64,000 nucleotides of DNA from Sipunculus nudus (Eukaryota > Annelida > Sipuncula > Golfingiida > Sipunculidae): NCBI GenBank assembly GCA_026874595.1, contig CM049320.1:51782714-51846713 (forward strand), given 5' to 3'. Every line of letters begins with the position of its first letter. Position 1 is the first letter of the stretch. Positions 24,676 to 37,427 of the stretch are shown here, piece after piece. The notes beneath the pieces are model-generated. The model had not been told where the DNA came from. It was given only the letters and a program-made list of their open reading frames with translations, and searched no databases. Both the position numbers and the translations under genes were made by a program.

Positions 24676-27600
24676 CAGAGAGAGACAGAGAGAAGGAGAA
24701 AGAGAGAGAAAGACAGTTTTGAGTGCTAATTACCTGTTTCCGGAATATATTTAACAAAATATTGCAAGTGCTCTTTAAATAAACTTCTGATATGGTGTTA
24801 GATTCTCAGTTACCCCCATTTACCAAAGTAGACTAACCCCCTATCACCTATTTTACCATTGGGCAGGGGTAAGGGAAGTTAGTTTGTCTAGGGCGGAAGG
24901 TTAGGACTGCCCTCCGTCAGGTGTGTCAAACCTAAAGCCTAATTCATCGTATTTTACTTAGTGGTGACGTTGCTAAAGTATCTGTTAGATAAAGCAACGG
25001 CTGTCCTGTCCCGGAGGAAGAGCATCAGAGGGGATATGCGTGCATCTAAAGACCGTAAGGGCAAGTCAGTGAGTAACTTAAGTTAAATCTCACATTTACC
25101 TCAAGGATGCCAGTATGGTATGTTTCGGCTTAATTATATAAATTATTTCGAATAAAGACAGATCTAGCGGCTATTTTCGTGACTAGTTCAGCGTTGTTTT
25201 AAATACTTTTTAGCGAAGTCCAACAAAGGTACCTACTGTTTCATGATCAAGCATTTTCTTTATAGTTGTGACGGTCTTCATGTTCCAGCCGTTCTTCTCC
25301 ACCCTGTCAGCGCCTGCCAACCCTACGTTATGAAACCAAACCAGGTCAGAGTGTTTGTGGTCGTCACAGCCCATGCTTTGAGAAAAGGATACAAATATTC
25401 GGTTTTTAAGTTAATCAGTTGAAGTTAAACAACCATTACTCAGTTTGATTACCACTCTCATGAGCGTTCTACTTTATATGTTAATAATGGTTGGCACTCA
25501 GACTTAATACAAAAACTATACATTCGCTGTCGCTGAGCGTTCATTTGAAGTGATCCTGAGCGATAATGGGGAATCCTCTACGCCACATACGAACTTGAAA
25601 ATTAGGTCAAACATAAATATCAGGTGCAAATCTGTCACCTGTGACTAACATTGAGCCCAAAGGCCAGATTTTTCAGTCACTTCTTTTGGTGATTTCGTTT
25701 ATGAAAATAATTGTATGAAATTTAGTATTGACAAAGCGTCCTGTATTTTAAGTTTCTTGCTTGCGGAATAAAGACCCCATTGAAACAATATTAAGAAAAC
25801 TTAGCGGACAGGTTTAAAATGTGGGAATAGATATAAACACCAATTGAGAATACAGTCTCACCTTGGGTCAAACGAATGCACCTCACACTGGAAATCTTTG
25901 ACGACGGCGTCATCAAATGAAAAATCAAATTTGATCCTGTAAAAGTAATTAATATTCTATAATGTAGGTATCATCCTAACAAAAATCCAATGACCATAAG
26001 ACCAAAAAAAATAACGGTATGGTTCTCAGGCACCGCCCGCATCAATTTTAAACCCCCGCATCAAACATTTTTATTTTGACTTTCAATAGAAACTTACCAA
26101 TTTCGAGCTGCAGCCGCTCGGACATTTCTTTCAAGAAGATAAAATCATACAATTTCCTTTGTAATGTAGTGGTTTTACTTGTTAAGCAAAATAAATCTGT
26201 TCTTATCATGCTTTTCCAATATCATTTTACATTTTTATCGAAACATGCCAAAAAATTAAATATACAAAATCCGCCCGCCCGCATTGATATTTGAAAAAAA
26301 GTGCCTGAGAACCATACCTTTTTTAATTTTAGCCTGTCATTTATTTTTTAATTGAAACTCAAGAAAGTATATGTCATTGTAAAACTTAATAGTTCAGTAG
26401 CAGTCATACTAATTAGGTGTATCTCCAGATTTCTTGTTTTTTATTGTTTATTTTCTAGGAAGCTTTTCAACGAGATTTTTAACGAGATTTGTATAGCCTT
26501 TAAAATAAGCCTATAACTAAAAATTTGAAATGGTAATTAAATGTGACACCTTTTAAAATATCATTTTAACTCTAAGACCATGCTTTGTGGATAACATCAC
26601 CATTTACGTATCATGCCCTAGTTACCATACCGTAGTTAGCCCGTTTCTGTTTTAGTCATCTAATTATGTTTTGTAATACAGTGTTAAACGAGACAATACA
26701 TATAATTAAAATTAATGGTAATAATGAACTAAATTTTACAAAGAACATTATAACCGAACATACCCGAAAGAGTAAACAAGAGAGGAATGTCTGTGAGGAA
26801 CTATTTCCTGGTCAAGGCAGACCTCCCAGCCACCGTTACCCAGGTGACCTAGCCTTTTAATAACGTCACAGAGAAACGTTGGTCTGGATAAATAACTGAA
26901 AAAAAGGGAGTTTTTTTGGGGGTTATGCTTATATCCAATCAGTTCACAATAATGTTAATATATAAATATTTACTCCCTTTTTTTCTAGATTTTCATTTTA
27001 ATTAACACACAGATGCATTCCTGAGAACGCGCTTAGCATGTATTCCTAAGATTTTTACTTGACATAAATGAGTGAAACGGTAGACGAATGGGTAACACTT
27101 AATAGTAGTAAAAGACTTAAAGCTTACGCACTCTGCTGATAGTTTATAGAAAGTTTATTCACTAAACGTTGAAAGCTAACTTTAAATTATTTTTAACATT
27201 TTCATGATTCTTGTAAATATACGTATAAAATTATGTGCGGGTAAATTATTTTCACAGATTGACGTTGGCCCGTTTGATATTTCCTTATAGGGGAAAGGTA
27301 CCACTGATAAAATAATGTTAGTCAAATAATCGATCGCTAGACCTACAGAAAAACTCCGTCCCGTATCTGTCTCTCCACCATCTCTTCTCTGACAAGCTGA
27401 TTCGTGGAATTGAGTGGAAATATTTTCTTTGCTCTTCGTCTTGAGTTCTTGCTAAAGAGTTTCTTTGAGGTGAGACTGTATATCTCTTCCTGAAATAATT
27501 ATGAACAATATGTTTGCAAAATTTTATTAAAATGTTTCTCATAAATAGAGTTTTTAAAAATATTCTTTCGCATAAATGTTAAATATTCCCTTTTACGATG

Positions 27601-30600
27601 ACAATTTTAGGCTCTTTACAGGTTTATTTTTTGCTGATTGTTACAATTCATCCCCAAAAAATCAGGATACAGAGTCAACCATTGTTTTGTGCAGAGTCTA
27701 CTATCGTATCGATACAGTTTCAAGTATCGTGTCGATACAGAAGAAGAAAGAGAGTTCTTTCTGGAAAGAAGCCACAGGCCTAAAGTTCCTGCAATACAAT
27801 GCAATTAATAAGTCTTAAATAATATGTGAAATTGAAAGATGACAACTGTTAACATATTAATTAAAATACAAATTAACATTTAGTTTTCAAGTACAACGAA
27901 ACTGTAAGAGAAAAAGGAATAAATAAAATTAGATACTTTAAGTAAACATAGAACTCACTTTTAATTTGCATACTTTAAACCAGTATGCATGAATAATAAA
28001 TAACCATTGATATGTCATCACATTCGTTTGTATTAGTTAATGTGGTCTAAGACATCACCATACCAACCACAAGAATAACATTAATGTCATTGAGAATGTG
28101 AGTTTATATTAAGACAGTATATATCGATCATAAATGAAAATACTGGAAAAAAAATAAATGGTAAAAATAATTATATAAGTAAAAATTTATTAAATAAAAT
28201 GGAAAACATCGAGACAATAAAAAATATGTATCTGTAAATGTGTTATCTTTTTGAGACAATAAAAAACATAAACTGCTTTATTAAAAGTTTTACATGAATT
28301 ATCTATATTTAGTAACTTTAAAAACTTTTGTTCATTTTGTTATAGCAATCCTTTTGGCAAAGGATTACCTTTTACGTAAATCAGCGTTCAATGAGCATTC
28401 TAACAAAAAATGTGGTTCATTTTCTATAATATTATAGCCATATTTTAAACAATGTTTACAAATCCTCTCCTCTCTATTCCTTGCTGGCGACTAACCTCAA
28501 TGTCCAAATGGTGATTTGTTCATCGTAACTTAGCTTGTGCAGTACTGTAACCCAACACACATTAAATATTTTCTAATGTTAACATTGACTTAAAAACCCA
28601 ATATGCATTTAATTTATTACATTTGCATATATCACTTTGTCATTCCTGTAACGCCATATCAGTTAATCTTAGTTTAATGCAATTAAGAAAAATATTCTGA
28701 TCTCCAACTGCCTGAGCCATCCAAATGAAACCAGAACATGTTTAATATAATAAGGAACTAACATAGATACCCATGTTGTTTTTCCTTTACAATCAACCTG
28801 AAATAACATATTATAATTTTTAAGGTGCCTATTTTCATTCATGGATATTAATTTTACCCAGTATTTTAAACAACATACAGAATATATCACAAACAAAGGG
28901 AGACGCCCGTATTCTTCTAAAGATGCAGCATTTGGTGTATTACTATTTATTTTTAGAACATACTGACAAAATTGGTATTGAACTCTCTCAATTATCTCCA
29001 CTCTGTTAAATCCCCAGAGTTCACTTCCATTCAAAAGAATTGCACAGCCATAGTATAAAAAAAGACAGAGTAATTGTTTAACTACTATATGTTCACATTT
29101 TTAAAATGATTTTTTTTATAATACATATGAATTTTTAAGCTTGAATTGCTTGTTTTTATATGTTTTTGCCCACGATGCTCTATTAGTAAAAACACGGCTC
29201 AGTTACTTATAATAAGTCACGTCATTTAAAATTTTGCCTTTTAGGTACAATTTTTCTATTTTCGAAGAGGCCCACCACGTCTTAATACCATAATTTTAGG
29301 TTTATTTAAATTTACTTTCATACCATTTTCCTTACAAATTTTTTTATCTTGAGATATTTGTCTCTGGAGTTACGCTCATTTACAAAGCGCTTTACCTATA
29401 GGCCTACTACCTATATCGTAAGCGCTGTTTGTTTTGACCTCGTATTCTGAATTTCTACACCAGAGGGGAGCACCGTATTTTTGTCCAATCAGATGAGACC
29501 CTATGCTGGAAGACAGAACAGTTAACCAGCCAAACGAGGAATACACGTAGCCAATGTTGTTCATATTGTTTTGAATGATAGCTCTTCTCCCCGGGAACCG
29601 TCTGAACAGGCCACAGGCTCAGGTAGAATGGTCCCACGCGTGGTTTGCTTAGGGCCTTGGGCACATAGCATGCCCGGCCGGTGATCTGTAATTCAAACGA
29701 AATGTAACAACACATATATTAAAAAGGCTTTCTCTTAAAGACTATTTAATATATTTTCATGATTCTTGTGTTCATATCATGAACTTGTGATATTGTATAG
29801 TTGTAGGATGTATTCTCTCCTTATATTGGTGGTTATTGAATAAATAAATAAATAATGGATATATAATTACCTCTGCTCCATTCCTCTGGGAAGTAGCCAG
29901 TATGTATAACACTATTATGTAAGTTTCTCTCCGTTACTAGTTGCCTATTCAATAACGTCTACTTGAATTATATTTATTTTACTATTTACCAATTCCCTGA
30001 ATAAGTTAAACCACCTTTATGGTTTTATACAGGTAGCTTCTCTGTCTCCTCTGTTTTTTTTTTCAAATGTCGCCATAGTTTACTTGTATTTTTATTAATA
30101 AAAACATAAACTTTGGAATTCTCTTCAAGTGTTTCCTTGCACTGTGCACAGATATCTCTAATGTTTGTCTTAAAACTGTGTATGTCTTCAAATCATCGAA
30201 GCTTTCCGACTTACTATATTTAGTGCTTTAATTTTTTTATGTTTTGCTATTGCACTGGCTTCGTCCCCTCATTTGGTTAACATATCTATATGCATTCTTG
30301 TAACTTTTAACTTCCATTGTGGTACATCGTATAATATCAATAAATTGTTTAACAGCTGCATCTGTATCAAATACAAGGTAATGGTAAAATGATCGCTGGT
30401 TCTTTCACACTCAGAATTCTGTAACATGACTGATATTTTTTCCTAGTATCCCATGTTTTTATTTTGTATTTGATACATGGTTTGGTGGAAATTGCATTTT
30501 GTCTGTTGTACATTATAATAAAATTTTAATTTCAAGGTACACATTACTGGAAAATGATCAGAGATATCAAGTGTCGAAACTGCAACTAACTCTACAACAC

Positions 30601-33600
30601 TTTAAAGTTCTGTACTTACTAATATATAATCAACTTCCCTATGCCCGTATGAGTTATGCATGTGAACATCCCAGGGGCAAGTCAGGGGCAGCTCTGCCGT
30701 TTAGTATATGTACATTCAATGAACATCACAAATTCTGTCACGAGAATCCAAAATTATTAATTTTACCATTTTTAGAGTTTCTGCTTATACTTAAGTATCT
30801 GTAGAAAAATTATCCCCAATGCCAGTGTATTCTCATTCATCATTTTTTTTTTAATCTGGCAAATAACCAAGTCTGGCATTTACATCACCTATTATAATAA
30901 TACGAAGTCTCAGTGATAGGAAATGATTCTGTTATAATATATTCTAATCTTAAAATACCATCACTTTTTACCCCATTTCATAATAAACTATCGAGTCTTC
31001 TGGGTGAATATATGCACACACCAACAATATGTCTTTATCCAGCTCTAATGAGTTCCCATCAAAAGTGAGTGCAATAATATCTATGTATTTATACACTTTT
31101 ATGATTTTAAAATTACAGGATCTTATGCACACAAGGATTCCTCTTCTAGACATTTTTCTTCTTGAATTACAAAAACAATGAGCCAACAGTAGCACAAGTC
31201 TCTACAATTCAAAGAATATCACTTACATTCACCTCATATTTAAATTCCGGTAAATGCTATTTTTTAACCCTCTGGCATTCTAAGATATTAAGCATAAAAT
31301 GTCATTTATATTATGCTCTACTAAGGAGGTCCAATTATCTACATTTCTGATTGGATCAATTTGTGAAGGTGTGCTTACCTGTCTGGTAGTTCCTGCAAAA
31401 AGTGAGTTACAACAAGGTGCAGTTAGATCCAAAGAATTGTCTTGGTGTCCATCGTCTCTGCCATGATGGTCAGTATGTGTGTGGGGTGCAGTTCAAAAGT
31501 GGGTGCTTTATGTCCTTTGAGACCCCGTCACATTAGCACTGCGTGGGCTACACGGGCTTTCCGTGTGCATGAATTTTGTTGCACGCAGAACAATTCTGCG
31601 GGCAGGCCAAGATTTGGGTCGGTTTCGTGTGGCACTTCCCTGATGGATCCGTGGTACCTGCGTGGGCCTTGCGTGTGCTCCATTTGATATGCGGGCCAGG
31701 CGCGTGAGAGCTTACCGACAGGTTAGTGTTAGCTACGGGCCAAAAACGGGCATTGCGGGTTACCTGCGTGCCAGCTACGTGACACCTGCGTGGGAGTTGC
31801 CTGCAAGGCGCAATGGTTGCGTATGCCATTAGCGGGCCTATCAGTGCAGGTCGGGTGAAGAGTTTATCAATTCTCAGCCAGATTTCATAGTCGCAGAACG
31901 CCAGCAACTTACCCGCACCCAGCCATCAGTTTACCAGCAGGAAGGCAGTAACTGGCCCTCAACATGTTCTTACGTTCCTCGTATACCTCGCTCTATGCCC
32001 GCAGTAGACGGGCTACGCGCAGGTTGGTATAACCTGCACCGTTCCTTGGCATCAAAGCGCACGTTCTAGCCCACATCTAACACGCTCTGGCGCGAAATTG
32101 CCCCAGGTCTACGGCCAACATACTTTCTTTAAGCGGATAAACTGCCTGTGATTTGCGGCCGCTGCGGGCCTCTGGTGGTGTTCTGCGTGGACTTAACGAG
32201 CAAACTCCAGCAGCTTAAGGCCCTGTGATATTAGCACTGCTTGGACCACACGGGCTTGTTGCCCGCATGAGTTTACTGCACGCAGAAAAGATTTGAGTAA
32301 GTTTCGCGTGGAACTTGCCCGTTGGATGTGTTGAATCTGCGTGGACCTTGCGTGTGCTCCGTGTGAAATACGGGCCAGGCGCGCGAGAGCTAAGATCCAG
32401 GTTCGTGTCAGCTCCGGGCCTCATACGGGCACTGCGGGTTATCTGCGTTCCAGCTCAGGGCCACATACGGGGGAATTGCCTGCAAGGCGCGAGAGTTGTG
32501 CATGCCGGTAGCGGGATTATATATACGGCAGGGGTAGTCGCAGAACGCCAGCAACTTACCCGCAGCAAGCCCTCAGATTACCAACAGGAAGTAACTGGCT
32601 CTCAGCATGCCCTCGCGTTCCTTGTATACCTCGTTCCATGCCTGCAGAAGTGACCAGATACACACGGGTCGGCAGGACCGACACCGTTCCTTGTCAGCAA
32701 AACGCACGCTCCATGCCCGCAACTGACACTTGCTGCCGCGAAATTGCCACAGGTCAACGGCTAACATACTTTCTTCAAGCGGGTATCTGCCTGTGACTAC
32801 GGGCCTCCTGTTGGTGTTCTGTGTGGATTTTACAGACAAACACCCGCAGCTAACACGGACCAAGTTTTGAGCATGTGCAAAACTTGGCTGCGGGCAATCC
32901 GGACGTCCGTGCGCACCTTCGGGCATGTCCGGATCAGATCCGGGCGAGATACTGCCAGGTCCGTGCCAACTGCGGGAGTTGCGGGCAGCAAAAATTGTCA
33001 CCCGTAAGTTGCATGCAGTGCCAATGTGACACGGCCTTTACCCGAACCAAGTTTTGAGCATGTTCAGTACATGGCTTCGGGCAATTCGGGCTTCCCTGCG
33101 CATCTGCGGGCAAGTCCGGATAAGATCCGAGCGAGATACTGTCCAACTGCGGGGAGCTGCGGGCAGCAAAACTGTCACCCGTTAGTTGCACGCAGTGCTT
33201 ATGAGACAGGGGTTTTACCTGGATCAAGATTTGGCTGCGGGCAATTCGGTCTTCCGTGCCCACATGCGGGCAAGTCCGGATAAGATCCGAGCGAGATACT
33301 GCCAGGTTCGTCCAACTGCGGGAGCTGCGAGCAGCAAAAATTGTCACCCGTAAGTTGCACGCAGTGCCAAAGTGACTGGGCCTTTAGGTGCAGACTTTGA
33401 ATGAGAAAAATTCAGACAATTTGAAGAATTTCCATCAACGAATTCCAAGAATGTAATATTCTCGTTGCCCTGGCCTAACCATTATTCTGTCCAACTATGT
33501 TTTTTTTTTACACCTTTTCTCTTCTACTTCTACCTACTTCCCACACATACACATCACCCTCCATGATCAATTTGTCTTATTTTATTTGTGATTATATATC

Positions 33601-35590
33601 ACTGCCATTGCCCTTGCCTTCAGTTGTCTTTGTACGAAGGTGTCGTCTTGCTTCCCTGACTCTCTGGCTCAAGTCCTCTTGCACGTATACGTCCGAGTTG
33701 ACCTTCTTCAGTTCTCTGATTGTTAGGCCCATGATTTCCTCCCTCTGTTCAAATTTTCAAAATTAAACTATTATTGGCTTCGGCTTCCCTGGGAATTGCC
33801 ATTTAAGCCTGTGGGCTCTCTCTACATCTATTTCATCATCTGCCATTTTCATTTCTTCTCTAATAATCTTTTTGACTTTATATACACAATCAGTCCATGT
33901 TTTACCTCTTTCAACATCGTTTATGCCATGGAATTTTAAAATTATTCTTTTTTGAATGTTCCACTAATTTATCCAGTTTGGCATTAATTTTTTATTAATT
34001 CTCACTTTTCAACTCTGCCATCTCTTCCTGTAAAATAGTTATCTTTTCAGTTAATTTGTTCAGTATACCTGGTTAGGACAACTCATTACATCCTATGGTG
34101 TCCTTAACGGCGGAGCTATGACTTGGTTCATTTGCTTTATTTTTTTCAGATGGCTTGGCTTTTGGGTCCAGATCCTATCCTTCATTACCGCTCACCTTTG
34201 TATTGCCAGCCTCCGAGGCTCCTCTATTTGTGCACCATGTGACCCTTACATGCTTGAGCATCGGGCCTTGAATGTCCTTGCGGGCAGGGTGGTTTCTTCG
34301 GGCCTGGGTTCAGCTAACCCCCCCCCCCCCCCCCCCATCCTGCGCCAACAACATCGCCAGCAGTGTTGCCAGGCGCAATGTCAAACTCAGGGATTTCACA
34401 ACGAATTTCATTTTTGATCGTGGGTGTACAAGACAGTCAATTTGGGCCCGCCAAATGTATGTGCTGACACCCATATTAATGCAACTCCTAGATATATGTC
34501 CTTATAAAGTAAAGGTGATGTAAATGCCTCAAAACAAAATCAAAACTTAACTTTGTGCAACGAAAATGTGTAAACTACCCCTGTACCGTCAAGACCAAAA
34601 GTAAACTATCGTACCGTCAAGAGTCATATCGAGAATGAGTCAAAGGTCGTATTGATACTATCGTATCGGTAAAGAGTGAATTATCTTATCGATAATTAGT
34701 CAACTATCGTAACGATAAAGAATCAACTTTGGTTCGATACAAAGTCATCCATCGTATCGGTTCAAAGTAAAATATCGTATCGATACAGATTGAAGTATCG
34801 TATCGATACAGATTCAACCACCGTTTCGGTCCAGAGTCAACTATCGTATCAAATTTTGTATCGAAACAGAGTCAAGAATTGATGTCATTGTATTGATATG
34901 TTAACTATATATGACCATTCAAAGACGTTTGACATTCACTAAATTCTAAATAGTTTTAATGAATTCTCCGGCAACGATTTGTGAGTTGAAAGCGTAAAAA
35001 TCTCATATCAATTCATAATCGCCGGATAAAACCACAATTGTTTCGAACATTTATTCCGTGTAATTTGCACCCATGCAGCTTTATTGAATCTTTGAGATTT
35101 AACCTTTAAAGCATGCTGATTCTAAATTAACCGTGTACCACTGCCCACTTAGTGAAACATTTTGAAGTAAAATTTTTATCACGCACACGTTACCGATAGT
35201 GATTATGAGGAGATGAAGGTTAATTCTCACAAACATCTCGAAAACAAATTGGTCAAATTTTGAAAGGATCACAGAGATCATTGGCTCTGATATCTTAACG
35301 AAAGGTTATAACTTATTGGTTATTTCTTTTACATATAAAGGAAGGATTACTTATAAATTATCGCAAATGTTAATGACGTTCTCTTACAATTGAAAAAAAA
35401 ATATCAACAGGTCAGGAACATGTCCTTTGCAGCAAAAGGTTCTACTGTTGCACAAGAAAAAAAATCTCAAGCTTACCCTCACACATTGGCTGCTTCTTTG
35501 CAAATATTTTAGGGCGAAGAATATACAGATGGTTAAAGCTATGAATAAGACAACAGCCTGTCCTTTCGAGCCAAGACCAAACAAATGCAT
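24257..35590 (-). CDS. METTL24-like membrane-anchored methyltransferase, copy B (complete, 6 exons)
   Basis: Minus-strand exons in transcript order: 35477-35590, 27347-27489, 26764-26883, 25862-25936, 25237-25375 and 24257-24532, with GT-AG introns and the same phases as copy A. They join into 288 codons with no break. Exons 2 to 6 have exactly the same lengths as in A; exon 1 is two codons shorter. Exon 1 encodes MHLFGLGSKGQ and a hydrophobic anchor (AVVLFIALTICIFFAL). Later exons give GHLGNGGWEVCLD, DFSFDD, EVHSFDPS, HSDLVWFHNVGLAG and FKMDIEQWEYEVIP. Exon 3 reads HSSLVYSFG where A and C have a cysteine before LVYSFG. The start was chosen by homology with A; an in-frame ATG 30 bases upstream (MSSFLNYSQK) is absent in C. 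Intron 1 is 7987 bp and full of transposons. Confidence 0.85.
24617..24700. repeat. (TA)n(GA)n compound microsatellite in intron 5 of gene B
   Basis: A TA run passes into an interrupted GA run; the same structure is at 53147-53230 in gene C. Confidence 0.92.
27655..27750. repeat. Short TATCGATA-type repeat array, part 1 (gene B intron 1)
   Basis: Words such as CAGAGTCAACCATT, CTATCGTATCGATACAG and AAGTATCGTGTCGATACAG repeat every 20-24 bases, matching the larger array at 34560-34875. Confidence 0.7.
29370..29760 (-). mobile_element. Short SINE-like insertion in the LINE
   Basis: It interrupts the LINE RT region. Its minus-strand end carries GGTAAAGCGCTTTGTAAATG, a type of 3' tail that I recall from SINEs mobilised by L2/CR1-like LINEs. 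Open frames here (29376-29564, 29455-29715) are not matched to any protein. The copy at 57890-58280 in segment C is nearly identical. Confidence 0.4.
31485..33395. mobile_element. GC-rich repeat element with TIR-like ends, inserted between LINE ORF1 and ORF2
   Basis: About 1.9 kb of GC- and CpG-rich DNA in an AT-rich region. It is built from a diverged tandem pair of about 700 bp (starting near 31515 and 32219, each with TTAGCACTGC at its head) followed by three shorter repeats of about 180 bp (near 32860, 33042 and 33220). The left end CCCCGTCACATTAGCACTGC and the reverse complement of the right end GCCCAGTCACTTTGGCACTGC match, and internal copies of the same motif occur near 33020 and 33200, so it looks like nested or tandem copies of one TIR-bearing element. 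Frames inside it are not treated as genes. Confidence 0.65.
34317..34336. repeat. Poly-C run
   Basis: About 19 C in a row inside the LINE ORF1 remnant; also present at 62331-62347 in copy C, slightly shorter. Confidence 0.9.
34560..34875. repeat. TATCGATA-type tandem array, part 2 (gene B intron 1)
   Basis: A degenerate 20-24 bp repeat with a consensus near AGAGTCAACTATCGTATCGA occurs about 12 times, for example CTATCGTATCGGTAAAGAG, AATATCGTATCGATACAG and AAGTATCGTATCGATACAG. Many units contain the palindrome ATCGAT. The array ends about 600 bp from exon 1 of gene B. Confidence 0.85.
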
Positions 35591-35701
35591 TTTCTGTGAA
35601 TAATTAAGAAAAGAACTCATTTGAATAAAACTACTATATATAAGGACGTAGTTCTAGCTTGTGTTACTGTCGTCTTATTCTAACAGTTGAACAACTATAT
35701 A

Positions 35702-35707
<6 letters not shown>

Positions 35708-35760
<53 letters not shown>
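35708..35760. repeat. (TA)n microsatellite upstream of gene B
   Basis: A TA run about 120 bp upstream of the exon 1 start codon; the same in copy C at 63689-63751. Confidence 0.95.
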
Positions 35761-35761
<1 letters not shown>

Positions 35762-36309
35762 CTGTCACGTATTGTATAGTCTAGCATATTTGTGCTATCA
35801 GACAAGTCTAATCAGATGTTAGATAATGAACAGGTGCACATAAAGTTGCTTTGTGCTGAATCGCGATTAAATCTTGCCTGAACTTACACTCCGTATTGAA
35901 TCAAAGGGAAACGCTATACAATATAGATAGAGATGAAAGTGTATGCATGCATATACGTTATAGGTCTTCTATCGTGTTATGTTTGCTGGGCAGGTACACG
36001 TATGTATGACTGGTCAAAATGCCAGTTTGACAGAACATGTTAAACATATATATAACAATTTAAATGATGACAGCCAGAGGATTGCTCACTATAAACTCAG
36101 AAAGTGACCGCCATGTTCCACTCATCAATTCTGAGCCTAGCATATGTGGTGAAAATTAATGTGAAACATGCTTTGCTTATAAACCGCCTATAAAACAGAC
36201 TAGTATTGAAGCTGACATATTTATATATAGATATACACATACGTTAAAAAAACATTTTGAATTAAAAGGTATAAAAAGTAAAATGCGGTATCAGCCAGCT
36301 GAACTATCC

Positions 36310-36340
<31 letters not shown>

Positions 36341-36345
<5 letters not shown>

Positions 36346-37427
36346 CGAAGCCGCTTAATTGCAAGAGGCTTTTGTCAAGCAAAATTGTTGCAATTAACCG
36401 AAGTTTCATTTAGGCGAAGTTCATCGTCTACCATATGTAAGGTGATGCCGAATGATCGATTGGACCGCCAAATATCTAATTAATTTAGCATTTGTTTTGT
36501 AACACTATTCGTATTTTGATACAGAATAAAAACACCAGTATTAGGTAACCTTTATTAAAACAAAATAAAAATATATACAAGAGAACACATTAAAAACCAA
36601 TGTTGATGCTGAGATTGTGCTCTGAGCATCGTCAATCTCTGAGACAATCTTGACGACCATCTTCTTCCTGTAGTGGTGTTTCAGACTTTGGATGATTCCC
36701 ATGTCGCAGGCCTGTATTATTGAAGTTGTGTTTGGAGGCTTGACATTCTTCAGGCCATTTGCGGAGTCATTAGAATGCGCTGCACAGTTGTCAACCACCA
36801 GGACGACATGTCTGTTCTGCAGATGCATTTGTTTGTCGAACGCCGTCAGCCATTCTTTAAACAGAACTCCAGTCACCCATGAATTGCTGCTGTTTCTGTT
36901 AGTTACCGGTAGATGCTTTGCGCCTCTGAAACATCGCGGATTTTTTGCTTTTGCCGATGATCAGTAGAGGGCGCTTGTCTTTACTTGTCATGTTAACCGC
37001 TACCAAGGCTCTCGTGATCAAGGTGTTTAATATGCGTGACGTATTTTTCACCTACCATTGTTAACCCACTTCAAAGAGATGTGTGCTGTGACCGTATGGA
37101 ATTTCATCACCGAGCACAGGGTAATTAAGGTCCTTTGTACATATGTGCACCTGCAGTTATCACAGCGGCTACTTTTGATGTTCCGGTCTATGATCATTAT
37201 TGGGATAACACAAACACAACTCACCGACTCATTGAAGTACTTGCATTTAACGTGAGATTTCTACCTTTCTGCCCATATTTCCCTTGCGTTAAATCGGAAG
37301 TTTGCGATTATGAGTCTTCCAATTATGCGGCGCTTTTTTAATGATAGGAAATGGTTTTGGTTTTCATAATTTCTTGCAAATAAGCGGCATTTCCTGTTAA
37401 CCGACTTGCAAATAAGTGGCGTCGTCT

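Larger units (their letters stand above)
28330..34430 (-). mobile_element. Non-LTR retrotransposon (LINE) with ORF1 and ORF2, decayed, inside gene B intron 1
   Basis: Read on the minus strand, 34430-33480 carries an ORF1 remnant: lysine-rich N-terminus, coiled-coil-like LNKLTEKITILQEEMAELK and then VERAHRLKWQFPGKPKP and NSDVYVQEDLSQRVREA, as in L1-type RNA-binding ORF1 proteins. After the GC-rich insertion, ORF2 begins near 31340 with an endonuclease remnant (ISxNARGLKNSIYRN; LELDKDILLVCAYIHPEDS). Further on come a linker (CKETLEENSKVYVFINKNTS), RT pieces (ENGMKVNLNKPKIMVLRRGG; NGSELWGFNRVEIIERVQ) and a C-terminal knuckle (RICKHC...HFLLEC) near 28420. Many stops and frameshifts make it dead. 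Same orientation as the host gene. The clade was not determined. Confidence 0.75.
23464..35987. repeat. Segmental duplication, copy B
   Basis: This segment is collinear with 51983 to the window end. From about 23950 onward the two differ by only about 1-2% plus small indels; in 23464-23930 they differ by roughly 15-20% in places. The constant offset is near 28520, dropping to 28012 after position 33270 because of a 0.5 kb deletion in copy C. It holds the whole of METTL24-like gene B. Confidence 0.93.

Noticed and set aside
24533-24757. N-terminal extension of the exon 6 frame of gene B (LSFSFSL and IYIYIY runs)
   Set aside because: It is translated microsatellite and intron 5; the acceptor at 24533 and homology with gene A place the exon start at 24532.
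27576-27818. An 80-codon frame upstream of exon 2 of gene B, conserved in C
   Set aside because: It is antisense intron sequence overlapping the TATCGATA repeats, and its conservation is due only to the recent duplication.
30499-30804. 101-codon plus-strand frame, kept in both duplicates
   Set aside because: It is the antisense of the LINE endonuclease/linker region, and its conservation only reflects the young duplication.
31442-33347. Many overlapping open frames of 60-142 codons in the GC-rich block
   Set aside because: Frames are open on both strands because GC-rich repeats contain few stops. They are repetitive, lack motifs, and change frame between repeat units.
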